A stretch of DNA of 64,000 nt from Megamerina dolium (Eukaryota; Arthropoda; Insecta; Diptera; Megamerinidae): contig OY978527.1 of the NCBI GenBank assembly GCA_963854835.1, forward strand, positions 34,892,540 through 34,956,539, given 5' to 3'. Of this stretch, positions 1 through 11,499 are shown piece by piece. The position numbers and the translations under genes are program-made. The notes under the pieces are model-generated. The model ran no database searches. It had not been told where the DNA came from and saw nothing but the letters and a program-made list of their open reading frames with translations. Each line of letters starts with the position of its first letter. Position 1 is the first letter of the stretch.

Positions 1-488
1 GCCAAGTAAGAGATTTGAAGTCAAACAAACAAACTTTTATGTGGAATTGTTTAAAACTGATCTGGGAAAGCATGGCTTAGAAAATTCCTTTGAAAACTTG
101 TCGAAATAATCATCAAAATATATGCTGCTCAGATTAAAAGGTTTTTATTTCAACAAAATGTACTAGTTTGACTCTGTCCAATTAAACATCATTTATAGTA
201 ACATTTTGGATTATTTTTCCATAAAATTGCATATGAATGAAGTCAAAAAATGTAATTAAACTGAATACCCGCATATAAAAATATGGAATAACATTTGATA
301 AGTTATAGGGTATTTCAAAAAGAGGTGTGAAGAGGCCTTATCGACTGACTTCTGTTTTTGCATGAAATTGCTGCTACTGATGTAGATGACGTTTCTTTTC
401 AGACATATAGCTGATGAAATAATGGCTCTTTTTTGTGTGGTAAATTTCCTGGATATGTGATTTCTCGAAATGGAGACTTTAGGTCCAT
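1..488. other. AT-rich non-coding DNA
   Basis: No open reading frame with recognisable protein similarity, no RNA gene and no clear repeat boundary was seen here. It is ordinary AT-rich fly intergenic or intronic sequence. Confidence 0.6.
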
Positions 489-852
489 TCGCGTACGTAA
501 TAGTTTTTACAAATTATTACAAATTTTAGTATTTCTTACTGGAAACGTGTTCGCGTACGCCAAAAACCAGTAAAAGAGGGGAAATTGAGAGAGAAAATGA
601 TTTCCTCTCTGTGATAATTATTGCAAATTTTTACTGGTAATATTTTACTAGTAAGAATTCGTAAAATAGAAAAAACAGCTGTTCTTACTGGCAAGTGTCA
701 GAACTGAAGGAGTTTGGAAATTACTAGTAAATCTTACAAATTTTCCGTTCTGGTACTTTTTCACTTTGTTCTCATTTTTAGAGAAGATTTTTCTTACGCT
801 CTTGAATCGTGTTGATAGAGAAAGTTTACTAGTAAAGTACGCGAACTTAGTG
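489..852. repeat. possible MITE with TTACTAGTAA-type motifs
   Basis: The two ends carry related inverted sequences: the left end reads TTCGCGTACGTAATAG and the right end, reversed, reads TTCGCGTACTTTACTAG. TTCGCGTACG occurs again internally near 550. Between them the motifs TTACTGGTAA and TTACTAGTAA recur several times on both strands. This is typical of a small non-autonomous DNA transposon, but the inverted repeats are imperfect, no target duplication is obvious and no superfamily could be assigned. Confidence 0.35.
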
Positions 853-1674
853 TGCGACTTAGCACAATTAGATTTTTTTAGTTTTCGTCAATTCTTGTGA
901 ATTTTTTATGTTAGAGAAGAAAGTATACAAATTGAAGTAAGTGTACTGGCAGTGCACAATTGACATGTGCTTTATTATTATTACATTGAAAACTAGATAT
1001 TTCACTTCAGTAAAGGATATTCTTTTAGATTTGGTTTACTTTTCTTAAAATCTAGTTTATTAAATATCTCTAATACTTATATTTTGCAAAATCTATCGAA
1101 TTCGCCAGTGGTCGCCATACACATTTCAGTGTTCGGCATATGTTTATTTCGACATGGTATAAATGAATAAAATTTTGTTGATGTAAAAAGCCTACTACTG
1201 GGACTATGCCGAGCTTTGAATCTATTACCTTATATATATTTATTTTTCACTCCTCATTGATCTGGGAATCACCATCTGTTCCCACAATAAAAGTGTGAAT
1301 TTTCAATATTTAATTTTTTTTATTCTTTCTTCTTTTTTGCAGCACGTGTATACTTTCATATATATACTGCACTAACTTTAGAAACGAGCAAGCAAAATAC
1401 CAGTGTAACTATATTACAGGGGTATGTACAAATATACATATATGTATGTGTTATTAAAATATGTATTTATTTATTTTGATTTTAATATTGCTCAAATGAT
1501 TCTGAAGTTTCTTAGTCTTATGAATCTGGGGAGTTCCTATCATCTGGAAATTTTAGAAAAATATAGTTGTATGTAGCCATTTATACTATGTTACAGCGAA
1601 AATTCAGTTTCAGAACGTTCGAAATTGTATGCTTTGTGTAAATTAAAGCTAAGTGATAAATAGCAAGTAGCGCA
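853..1674. other. AT-rich non-coding DNA
   Basis: Nothing recognisable. It forms the left flank of the LINE insertion that begins at the target duplication at 1675. Confidence 0.6.
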
Positions 1675-3532
1675 GAGTTATTTGCTATTATTATTTATAA
1701 ATTTAGGGATTAGCCGAATCAGACCACTTATATGGGTCCCTTTTCGTCCCTCAAATCGTGTGTTAATTATTTGTTCGGTTGCAGAATTCTTCTACTTCCT
1801 TCCTCATAATAACATCACGCGTTATTTCAAGCATCTCTTTGTGGGGTATGTTCCACATTTCGAGTTCATCAATAAATTGGCGACCCAGTGTGGACAACCT
1901 CCTGCTTGCCAATGCAGGACACTGGCACACTATGTGCGCCGCTGTCTCTGCCTCTTCCATGCATAATCTGCAAATATCAGCATCCTCCCCATCAACAAGA
2001 CCCATCTTGCTGAGGTGGTACCTGAAATTGCCATGCCCAGTTATTAATGCAGTCAACCAGCTTAGAGTCATTCGTCCTAGACTGAGAGCCCTCCCCGATT
2101 CACTGCCCTTTGATAGCCTCAACGAAGCCTTTGCCTGTCTACAAGTAGATAAGTTCTCCCATCTCGTGAGATGAAGTTTCTTTATCCACTCTTCGACCTT
2201 TGCCTTCACCGTCCCGCTGCTGAGAGCAACTACTGGTTCCGGTCCATAAAATTCAGCTTCAGATCCTTGTCTAGCCAAGGAGTCTGCAGCTTCATTCTGT
2301 TCTATACCAATGTGTCCCTTCACCCACATAAGAGTAATCGCATTACAACGAGCACACCCATTAAGTTTCTGAACACATTCGAGCGCCAACTTAAAAGATA
2401 CCGTAGGTTGTTGCAGCCGCCTGACCACCGCCTGGTTATCGAGTGCTAGCAAGATTTTCTTACCTTGCACCTTTCCATCCAGTAGATGGTCTAACGCATG
2501 CATTAGACCTAGCATTTCTGCTTGGTATACCGATACGTATCTTCCCAGATTCAGAGTGCATGCCAGTCCCAACTCTTTAGAGAAGATTCCAGCACCCGCT
2601 CTGCCATCCATTAATGAACCATCTGTAAAAATACTGATGTCATTTTCCTCACATACATCATGTGTGAGGCCGTCTTCAATGAGTGTTCTGTGTGACTTTT
2701 CAGTCATCTTCAGCCTACCCATTCCCTCCATTGGCATCTGCGACTCCTTTACACTGCTATATAGCAGTGACAGGATGCCCCTGTGCCCCTCTCTCTGTGC
2801 CGAATCCATACCAATTATTGGTTGTCTTCAGACGTAATGCTGTTAATGCCGCTGACTTCATAATATGCAAGTCCAACGGCAGCAGCCCGAGAAAAACTTC
2901 CGATGCTTCTACTGGGGTCGTCCGGATAGCTCCGGTAATCCCAATACAAGCCATTCTTTGTACCCTATCTAACTTGCTTTTCGCGGTCTTTTGGGTGACC
3001 TTAGGCCACCAGACCACAGCAGCATATGTTATTAAGGGTCTGACCATCGTTGTGTAGATCCAGTGCGCTGCTCTGGGAGTGATTCCCCACATGAGACCGA
3101 ACACTCTCTTACACTGATGCAATACCCGCTTGCCCTTCTGAATCTTGTCATCGACGTGACTATTCCAAGTCAGCTTGTTATCCAGGATGACACCTAGATA
3201 CTTTACTTCCTACTACTAGCATTTACAGAGAGACCTTGTTCCGTGCACCATCCTTCAACCATTTTGAGTGCACCTCTCATGGTATCATAAATAGTGTCCA
3301 GGAACTTACCGCTCACCGTTACCGCTATGTCATCTGCATACCCGACGGTGTGTATGCCTTTTGAGTCCAGAAGCTGAAGTAGGGAATCGACCGTGATGTT
3401 CCAAAGGATGGGCGATAATACTCCCCCCTGTGGACACCCTTTGACTACCCTACCTCTGAGTCTGTAACTCCCATTTTGAAAGTTTATTGCCCTTTTCCTC
3501 AGCATGCTATCCACCCACCTGAGTTATTTGCT
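1675..3532 (-). mobile_element. 5'-truncated RNase H-bearing LINE with 12-bp target duplication
   Basis: This is a non-LTR retrotransposon copy on the minus strand. The 12-mer GAGTTATTTGCT occurs at 1675-1686 and again, identical, at 3521-3532, directly outside the element, as expected for a target-site duplication made by target-primed reverse transcription. The body is therefore 1687-3520. On the minus strand it starts inside the reverse transcriptase domain (5' truncation) and ends in an AT-rich TAA-type tail (TTATAAATAATAAT reading out of the element), as in I-group elements. RT, RNase H and a C-terminal CCHC-like knuckle belong to the I/LOA/Outcast group; the exact clade is not resolved. 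Confidence 0.88.
1763..3514 (-). pseudogene. LINE ORF2 remnant: RT (partial), RNase H, zinc knuckle
   Basis: The reading frame runs on the minus strand and is broken by at least two frameshifts. From 3514 to 3206 it encodes the RT region with the conserved GCPQGGVLSPILWN turn and the catalytic YADD box. After a shift near 3205 the VKYLGVILDNKLTWN block and the thumb domain follow (to about 2757). After a second shift near 2800 the frame 2809-1763 encodes RNase H. Its catalytic residues are visible as the D of FTDGS, the E of QAEMLGL, the D of LALDNQ and the H/D of VKGHIGIEQNEAAD. It is followed by the Cys-rich C-terminus CRLCMEEAETAAHIVCQC. The ORF2 5' part (endonuclease and early RT) is missing. 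The protein would have copied element RNA at chromosomal nicks; this copy is dead. Confidence 0.88.
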
Positions 3533-4404
3533 AAATAGTCTGGAAAGTATGTGCGCTATATTATTTTAAAAATCATGTCTCTACTTCTCAAATAGATACA
3601 TATATGTACTATGCTTGTATTATTAAAGAATGTTGTGTAAAAGTTTATATATCGTTTCTCTACTATAGTGATGGAGATTTACATTCAAATCAGGTAACCA
3701 ACAGTTAATTTATTGCTTTTGCGATTGTACATGTGATTTGCGAATCGTTTTAAATCACTTGATATGATTAACCAAATTTTGCTTTTTGTTATTATCAATA
3801 ACATTATTTAGTTATTTATTTATGCATCAATATAAATTCATTGCATTTTATTGCATATATTTCATTTATATATGCAAAAAAAAAAAATTATATTTCATGT
3901 TGTTTTTTCTCTTATTTGGTTCAATAAATGCTTATTTAAAAAAATTTTTTATTTTCATAAATTGTCCTTAAATTATTCAGTTATTTTGTTATTTATGAGT
4001 GCATTTTAATTTGCTATCATTGTTATTCATATTTGACATGCGATTTTTTTTTAATTAACACGATTGCATATTTATTTAATTTAATAAACAATTTTTTTTT
4101 CGTATCATATTGTTCAATCATTTCGCTAGAATGATATATGGTTAAGTTGAGCAAAAAAAAAAGTTAAACAACGGAAAGAATACATTACATTCGAATAGGG
4201 TGGATTAAACTGGTTAGCAAGTAAGTATGGCTATCTACTCAATAAGAAATACCCTATCTGCAGTATTCTCTGCCCCAAACATATATTACGTAAGGAGAGC
4301 CTACAATTTGAACCAACCAGTTTTCTCAAGCCTATGATCGCTTAACTGATCGCACCTTAAGAGTGTGGCTTCCGACATAAGAAATCCACAATACGCCAGA
4401 TTTT
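3533..4404. other. AT-rich non-coding DNA
   Basis: Very AT-rich with many homopolymer runs between 3780 and 4160. No gene or repeat boundary was recognised. Around 4200-4400 the composition is less extreme, but no protein similarity could be seen. Confidence 0.55.
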
Positions 4405-4600
4405 CATATTACGCCAAACCATGGAGAAGACTCAAGAAAACCAGATCGACACACCACCTATTGTCGATTATAAAGCCACTATCGATAGTCCGGTAAGGGA
4501 TTAGCTCTACACAATGTTGTTTGAGTTCAGTATGCCTGCAAAACTCATAATACTACTTAATTTCCGTTGTGCAGTGCACATTTAGAAATACTCCTCTTCT
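4405..4600 (+). mobile_element. short RT fragment of the RTE-like LINE family
   Basis: The stretch matches, with many substitutions, the RT segment found at 25741-25920 in the same window (the region encoding MEKAQEEQIETRYLFVD in that copy). Shared landmarks are the ATGGAGAAG start, the AGATCGA block, the GTCGATTATAAAGC block and the downstream CTCTACACAA block. Stops interrupt the frame. It is an old fragment lying in otherwise anonymous DNA. Confidence 0.6.
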
Positions 4601-4969
4601 CTGTTGATAGAAATCGAGATTTCAAGGCCAAGGCACCCACCTATATTTTCTTAAGCAAATGCATTTTAAATCGATCTTGGTCCCTTTTTCGACTATACGA
4701 GTTGCTGCGATTTTTCATCCTGATTTACAAATATATATATTGTACTTATGGTATATAAATATTATAACAAAATGTGAATGCTCCATTAAAGTAATTATGA
4801 AGCTCTTTTACTTACATGTTTTGAAAATCGAAATTGCTGTGACATTTTCATATACAAACTAGCAGAAACACAAGCAAAAATTACCTGCAAGAAAAGAGAT
4901 AAAGAACATGTAACACAATGAAATGCAATAAACTTTAATTTATATATATATCATATATAATATACATAC

Positions 4970-5045
4970 ATTAAGGTGGGTCGATGAAAAAAGTTTCTAA
5001 TGTCCACCTCTTAATTTATAGCTTACGTTCGGCTTGTTGCGATTC
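4970..5045 (+). repeat. MITE terminus of the TTAAGGTGG type
   Basis: The sequence ACATTAAGGTGGGTCGATG followed by an A-run resembles the termini of the MITE at 47009-47535 and the start of the block at 59629. The adjoining TGTCCACCTCTTAATT segment is also found at about 41694-41715. The other end of this copy was not located, so only the terminus is annotated. Confidence 0.4.
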
Positions 5046-5315
5046 AGAACATTATTTTAATAATACCTAAATGCTCCCATGGTAAATTGTCAATTAATAG
5101 GTGGTCATTTGCAAGTTTTTTTCTTTTTCTTTTTTTCTTTGTATATATTATACAAAGTTCAGTTCACATTTGAAAGAAAGGAATGCATATGAATATCGGT
5201 ATGTGAATACATTTTTAAAATGAAGTATGATTTTATGCAAAGGTTTGTCTTAGAATTTATACAAAACTTTTATTATTATTTTTTATTATTATTATCATTA
5301 TTACTCTTAGTATTA
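5046..5315. other. non-coding, T-rich and ATT-repeat-rich
   Basis: Contains a T/C-rich run near 5115-5140 and a short (ATT)n tract near 5270-5310. No gene was seen. Confidence 0.5.
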
Positions 5316-5398
5316 TTGTTGTAGCTGCAAGAATACGGAAGTGCCTTGTTTCGTTCCCGTACAAAGCATTTCAATATTTTGCTGAGTTGAATGGACCG
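5316..5398 (+). repeat. dispersed short repeat (copy 1, forward)
   Basis: An ~80-bp block starting GTTGTAGCTGCAAGAATACG and ending TTGAATGGACC. The same block occurs at 9008-9092 in the opposite orientation with a handful of differences. Landmarks common to both are CGGAAGTGC/T, GTTCCCGTACAAAGCA and TTGAATGGACC. The family is unknown. Confidence 0.55.
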
Positions 5399-6360
5399 AG
5401 ATCGACCACGTGGTCGAGTGCTTCCGGGACGTATTCCATTCTAGGGAATCCCATTCTGGGGAAGCATCTATTGTGGCCCTACATATTACTAAAAATTATA
5501 TTCAATCAATAAAACAGTGGTCATATTTTTTCAAATCTTTTAATGGATAAAATATAATTAATATACCCCCTAAAACAGCAATATTCATCATGTAGATTGG
5601 TGTTATGCTGCCTACTGCGGCGTTTACTGTTAATAATAAATTTCTTTTAACTCTAAACCGCTGTAATATCAACAGTCTATTACATAGAGCAACTATATTT
5701 GCCACTTTGGTTCAAATTGTAATGGGGAATAACTTGGCATGAAATCTAAAAGCCACGCCATTTCTTTAAGTGGCAGCCGTCAATCAATCAATCAAGGAGA
5801 CATGATGCAGTAACAAAGACAAATTCCTTACTCATCAAGGGAGTCACATAAAATCAGACTGAAACCTGTTAAAATACATATACCTTGAGGATTAACCGCA
5901 TATATTGCGGCCGCTGCGACCACACACGATCCTTTGTACCCAAAATTTGGCTCACATATTGAATCACAAAATTTTAAAAACAATTTAAACCGAGATGTTG
6001 AGTGTTACAAGGCTATATTGTGTTACTTTCCAATACTGTTAGAGTTGAGAATTTTCTATAAACTGGGCAATGTTTACATATATTTTTTGTTTCAAAATTT
6101 TTAATTGTGCATTCGACAATATTTAACAAACTGTTGTTAAAATGCTAATAATTTAATTTAAATAATGAAAATTATGATCCCGAAAACGATTTTCAACAGT
6201 GAATCGAATACGTAATGACGTATTTCTTAAACGTGATATTTCGTTACACTCGATTTGACCTACAACCTGCACTAAGTCGAGTAAAAAGTTCAAACTAACC
6301 GTAACACCGTGATATTAACATTTTTTGTTTTAATAATAAATAATAATATCACAAAAACAC
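5399..6360. other. non-coding DNA
   Basis: No supported gene. There are short open frames but none shows domain motifs, codon bias or similarity to a family known to me. Confidence 0.5.
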
Positions 6361-6646
6361 GTTTCATAAAGTGCTGTATATGCGCGTGAATATTGACAAT
6401 TTTAATTATAAATAATTATAAGAATTTCATCGGCATAAATAATAAATTATAAACGAGTTTATAAATTATAATATATTATTATAATTAATATTATAATTAT
6501 AATTAATATTATTATTATAATATTATAATAATTTATAAATTATATTAATAAATTTATAAAACAAGTTTCATAAAATATTGTATATGCTCGTGAGTATTGA
6601 CAATTGTAATTATAAATAATTATAAGAATTTCATCGATATAAATAT
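6361..6646. repeat. direct duplication of ~82 bp spaced by ~204 bp
   Basis: The segment 6361-6442 (starting GTTTCATAAAGTGCTGTATA) recurs at 6565-6646 (starting GTTTCATAAAATATTGTATA) with about 10 differences. Between them lies an almost pure A/T stretch with many TAATTATAA palindromes (6450-6560). This is best explained as a local segmental duplication. Confidence 0.7.
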
Positions 6647-9007
6647 AATTTATAATAAAATTATAAAAAAAAAAATAAAAATGTAATAAATTGTTTCTTA
6701 ATTTCATCAATAATAGCCATAACCAGTTGTGATTGCTTGTTTTTGTTTTTGGCTGTGTACAATTGTCAAGTAAATTTTCTGCTTGTTTTCCATCTTCTGC
6801 GCCGCATTCTTATTCTTCGACTTTGTTTTGTTGAGCTTGGCTTGATAAGTAATTTATATAAAAATGGATTTATTTACGTCTACGTATAAATAAATTGAAT
6901 ATTAAACTTATAAAATGAGACGAGTGTTTAATTTCAATTTCAGGGAACCGTAAATTCAAATATATACTAAGATTTTGTTGTAAAATAAACATCTGGTAAC
7001 CTAACCTTAGGTATAATTGATCAGACCAGACCATACCAGTGATATGTAAGAATGTGTCCAAGCACTGTTCATATTTGTATTCGTTCGTATTTATAAATGT
7101 GCAGATACTTACTCGAACTTGTGTTGGTTGATTGCATACATCAAATAGTCGTAATTGAATTTTAATTTAGGTTGAAACCTAATTTTTTCTGTTGTCAATT
7201 TAATGCAACCTGCATACCAATTGATCGTCATTTTTTGGTATTATCATTCGTAATTTATTTCCAATTCCAATTTCATTATATTATTTCCAAAATATTGTAT
7301 AACGAGTTAAGAAATTAACACGATGATGTATATAGAGGCGTTGTAAAATTTCAACCTGTATTAAATAATGTATTAGAGTGGCTCAAAGGGAACAGAAATA
7401 AAAAAAAAATTACGAGTGCAATTACAAATATCTAATGTTGAAAATATGCCAAAAGTTAAGTGTATTATAGCATAACTTTTAATAATGAAATATAATTACA
7501 AATCAATGAAAATATTTATTAATTATAATAAATTTGCGAATTTTTGTTGTCTTCTTTTTAAATATTTTATTTAAAATAATACTGAATCTGATTTGGTTTA
7601 AATTATTCAGGTTACTATTTTCACACGCATAATATGTCTATATGTATATGTATATAAATACAAATATATATAATATGTATGAAATCAATTAAAATCAATT
7701 GTTGGTATATAAATTGACGACTTGATTGATGCATGAGGAATATCAAATTAAAAATTGCATATACAAGCCACCTTTGACATAACATATGTATGTATGTTTT
7801 GTACGGTATATATAGACCGTAAATTAATTGATAATAAATGGGGAATACTATTAGCCTATTCAATTCGTTAGGGGGTTCCTTCAACGCATGAACTTTTGAG
7901 CGAAAATGTAATTTTTCTATTTGTTTTTTGTATAAAATAATTTACTTCCAAGATATTCTTGTGCACAAATCGCTCTCTCCTTAATGATAATGGCCGCTAA
8001 GATTGAATTGTAAAGGCGTACACTTTCAAATAGAACACAAGCTACAGTATTTAGTAGTTTTTCAAACCTTGAAGAGTTTGAAGGAGTCCCTTACTGTGCG
8101 TACTTAAAAAAGAGTGAAATTTTCTACAGAAAATAAACTCTTGTGCAAATTCACAGTCGGCGTTAACCATACAAATAATACCTACACATGTACATATTAT
8201 TAACAATAAATCGTACAATGTGTGACTATTCATCAATTTGGCCTGCGAATTGAACTTGTGCGAATTTTAAGTAACAATAATCACACCAACAACAACAACA
8301 ACATGCAATTGAAATAAATAACTAATAAATAAAATTGTCATTGTCGCACACACACACACATAGGCACACAGGCAATTACACAAGGGCAATTCAATGCAAA
8401 TGTACTATATGAGCGCATATAGGAATAACCACAACGACACCAATAAACATGTACAAACACGTTCAGTATTAAAAACCAATAGTAAAATATGTAACAGAAT
8501 TAACAACAACAGCAATAGCAAAAAAAAATGAAAAATTCACATTAAAAATTCGCAATTCATTGGTGTTTGAACAATGAAATTGTATTGTTGTTGTTACGCC
8601 ACACGAGCGCACACGCACAATGTGCAATATGCTCTTGATGTTCTTATTGCTATTGCAGAGCCGTAGTACGGGCGAGACGACTTAGGCGCTTGCCTCGGGT
8701 GAAATCAGTTGTGTTTTGTTTGTTTTTTTTTTTTCGTGCACTGAGAAAAGTAAAAAGAAAATGGACGATTAGCCTCGGTTGTATTGCACTTTAAACATGT
8801 AATAAATACTTGGTAACCAACTGATGGGCTTTTTCTCTCGTTGTGAGCACATAAAGTCAAGTAATAATAGCATTAATAATGTCGAAACATTATTACATTA
8901 TTACAAATGTTACGTCATTTTTCGAAAACTTTGCAGATTCTGGAAGTTAGAAACTTTGATCACCAGAAATCAATAACAAATAGCTTCTGAAGAATGGACG
9001 GGTCTGC
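6647..9007. other. non-coding DNA
   Basis: AT-rich with CAACAA and CACACA microsatellites near 8280-8360. No gene was recognised. A possible hAT-type terminus at 8654-8702 and a TTAGAGTGG motif near 7374 are discussed under findings. Confidence 0.5.
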
Positions 9008-9092
9008 GCCCGGTCCATTCAACACAGTAAAATACGGAAGTGCTTTGTACGGGAACAAAACAAAGTATTTCCGCATTCTGCTACAACAAAAA
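9008..9092 (-). repeat. dispersed short repeat (copy 2, reverse)
   Basis: Reverse-orientation copy of the block at 5316-5398. It is flanked on the right by a CAACAA tract. Confidence 0.55.
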
Positions 9093-9589
9093 CAACAACA
9101 ACAAATCGTAGTTTTAACGGTCCTCTATCTTGACCACACATTACCGGCGGCATAAGAATCAATTTCATTTTGCATATGGACGAGATCAGGGAAATAATAC
9201 CGATTTCAGAAACATTGAAGCTAAAAACAGATAAATACCTAATTTTGAATGTATAGAAAGAAATTGCCACAGACGCCAAATTATTGGATTTACGAGCACA
9301 TACCTGACCTAAAATCTACAATTGATTCTTGACTACAAAAAGTCTTACTTAACCGTAGTAGTTGTGGGGGAAAAAAGAAGGATTGAGAGCTTTGCAAAAT
9401 ACTACGCAAAACAAATGATTGGATTACCTGGCCATACAATTTCCCTGATCTCAACATTATGGCAAATTTATGACGACGACTTATGCGTAAGATCTATGAG
9501 AATGAATAACAGTCTCAAACCAAAATCAATTTAATTCCATGCATTAAAGCGGCTCTGTTTGAAGTTCCATTAGTCTATCTGGTGAGTTT
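9093..9589. other. unassigned DNA upstream of a gypsy remnant
   Basis: An open frame of about 70 codons exists at 9322-9534, but it contains no motif known to me. It could be a decayed upstream part of the gypsy element that follows, or unrelated. Confidence 0.35.
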
Positions 9590-10115
9590 GTCCTTTACAT
9601 ATGGTTCCGAAAAGCAACGGAGACTTGAGGCCATGGTGAGATTATTGGGTTTTCATTCAAAGGACGATACTTGATAAATACTATATTTGAGTTCCTAATA
9701 CCACTTGCCCTATGGAATGGGGTCCAAAAGTTTTCAGCGTTATATGAACCAAATATGCAGAGGTTTAGACTTCCTATATTGTTAATTGTTGATGATGTGT
9801 TGGTGGCATCCACAACCCTAGATGAGCATTTGCAACATTTGAAAGAAATTTTCAATATACTCGCGAGTATGATATTTTGCGTAATAAATTTGTGGGGCAG
9901 CAATATTAGCTATACTTAGCTTACGAGCGCACATGAGGAGCTAGAAAAAATGATAAGAGAAAAATTGTATGGACGCACCAATTGAAAGAACACTTCAACA
10001 ACTGTAAAATCATTCTAATGAATGCAGCATTGCTTGCACATCCAGATATTGAGACCAAAATTTCCCTAAAAATTAATGCGTTAGATTTTGCAAGGTTCGC
10101 AATATACATAAAATT
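9590..10115 (+). pseudogene. Ty3/gypsy LTR-retrotransposon RT fragment
   Basis: Conceptual translation across frameshifts gives a gypsy-type reverse transcriptase. The conserved block PLHMVPKSNGDLRPW (stop instead of the expected Gly-Asp-Tyr context) lies at about 9592-9640. It is followed by a YPI/YEFLxxPFGL-like region (FEFLIPLALWNGVQ, from about 9680). The catalytic YxDD box is present as IVDDVLVAS (about 9787-9813), followed by LDEHLQHLKEIF. After another break comes the WTHQLKEHF...LAHPD stretch at 9970-10050, which begins the RNase H connection domain. No LTRs, integrase or gag were found nearby. It is an isolated decayed fragment. Confidence 0.78.
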
Positions 10116-11332
10116 AATTAATTTTTCATTTCACAATAGTCTATCTTAGTTACTAAGTATTCTCTCATTTTATTTATATATTTTATTTTGGTTATGCTAC
10201 ATATTATTGTTAATATCCGTAGTGTATTCATGTTTTAAAATTCAAAAAGCGGAACTAACATCAGTTCATTGCTTTACAAAGTATATAAATTTTTTTTTTT
10301 TTATGATTTAAAAATATTTTATTTTTTATTTTTCGGTAATTCCATTTAATAACTATGGCAACAGTTTTGCACTTTGTAGTCATTCATAAAAATAATCTGT
10401 TTGTATGTATATATGTTGGATATTTTTTCTCTCTTGAAATGGTTGGCATTTTATTTATGCCCTTGAATTGAAATTTGTGTTCACACATTTGTGTGGACAT
10501 ATGTATATCGTAGTATAGCAGGTTTTGTTTATTGTTATTGCATGTAGGTGTCGGCAAGCAGCGGCATGTGGTATGGTGTGGTGGTAATGTTGCAATAATG
10601 GTATTACATACAACACACTCCTATTTGTATCAATTAATTATATTTCCATACGTACTTATGGAAACTACCCAGCAGAAATTGGAGTCAGCCAAAGATTAAT
10701 CTTGGAGCACTTCAAGGGCAGCAATGCATTGTTCTCGATTGCTCCAAAGTTCATACATTTTGTACTCTCTTTTAGCACGGCATATCCTACGAGGTAAAGC
10801 AATCGCTTTGATCTCTTTATGGAGTACTATCGGATTGCTCTTTTCTACATCTTGTTGGAGTGACAGCGAATATTATTAGTATGCTGTTTATTAGCTCGCA
10901 ATGAGCAATTTTTGGAGTGCTCGTTCGTTTTTAAGCTAATGAAATAAATTGAAAAAGAAACACAATTTCTTTGCTGAAATGGTGGGTTAAGAACTTCTTA
11001 AAAACGATTATCGCTATTTCTGTTAATATTGAATTTCTGAAATTATATTTCTAATTATTTTTCCATTATTTTTGCTTTGTCTTCAATTTTGTTCGGCAAT
11101 AAATGAGGAATAGGAGGTATTCCGGTGGTGTGGAAACCAACTCACTGGTCATTATATATATTAGTATATTCGAATTCTATACGCTATCGGCGCGTTAGAC
11201 CAGGTCTAATAGCCGAAGCCCATATAATACTTTGTTCCTTTGCGTTAAAGCATATAACTGACAGCGACGGAAAAATCGGTATAAGCTGGCCCAATCAATA
11301 CGTTTCACAACGGATACACTTCTAGTAGTTCA
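10116..11332. other. non-coding DNA
   Basis: No supported gene or element. Composition is more mixed at 10660-10960, but no protein family was recognised. Confidence 0.5.
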
Positions 11333-11499
11333 TATGCAAGTTGTTACTGTCGGAAGAATTGCCAATTGCTTGCCGACAGGTGGGTACCATTCGAAAGAAA
11401 AATCTTATCGATATTAAATTTGTTATGCATCAGCCGGGGATTGAACCACGACCTACAGATCAGAAGGCGAACACACTAACCACTGAGCTACGGCACCCA
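11333..11499 (-). mobile_element. tRNA-derived SINE, 3'-truncated copy
   Basis: Minus-strand copy of the SINE family described at 12633-12999. It keeps the tRNA-like head (GGGTGCCGTAGCTCAGTGG read on the minus strand, box A intact, box B as GGTTCAATCCC) and the first part of the body, ending near 11333. The body downstream of the AACTTGC block is missing. Head and body are nearly identical to the full copies, so it is not very old. Confidence 0.8.
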
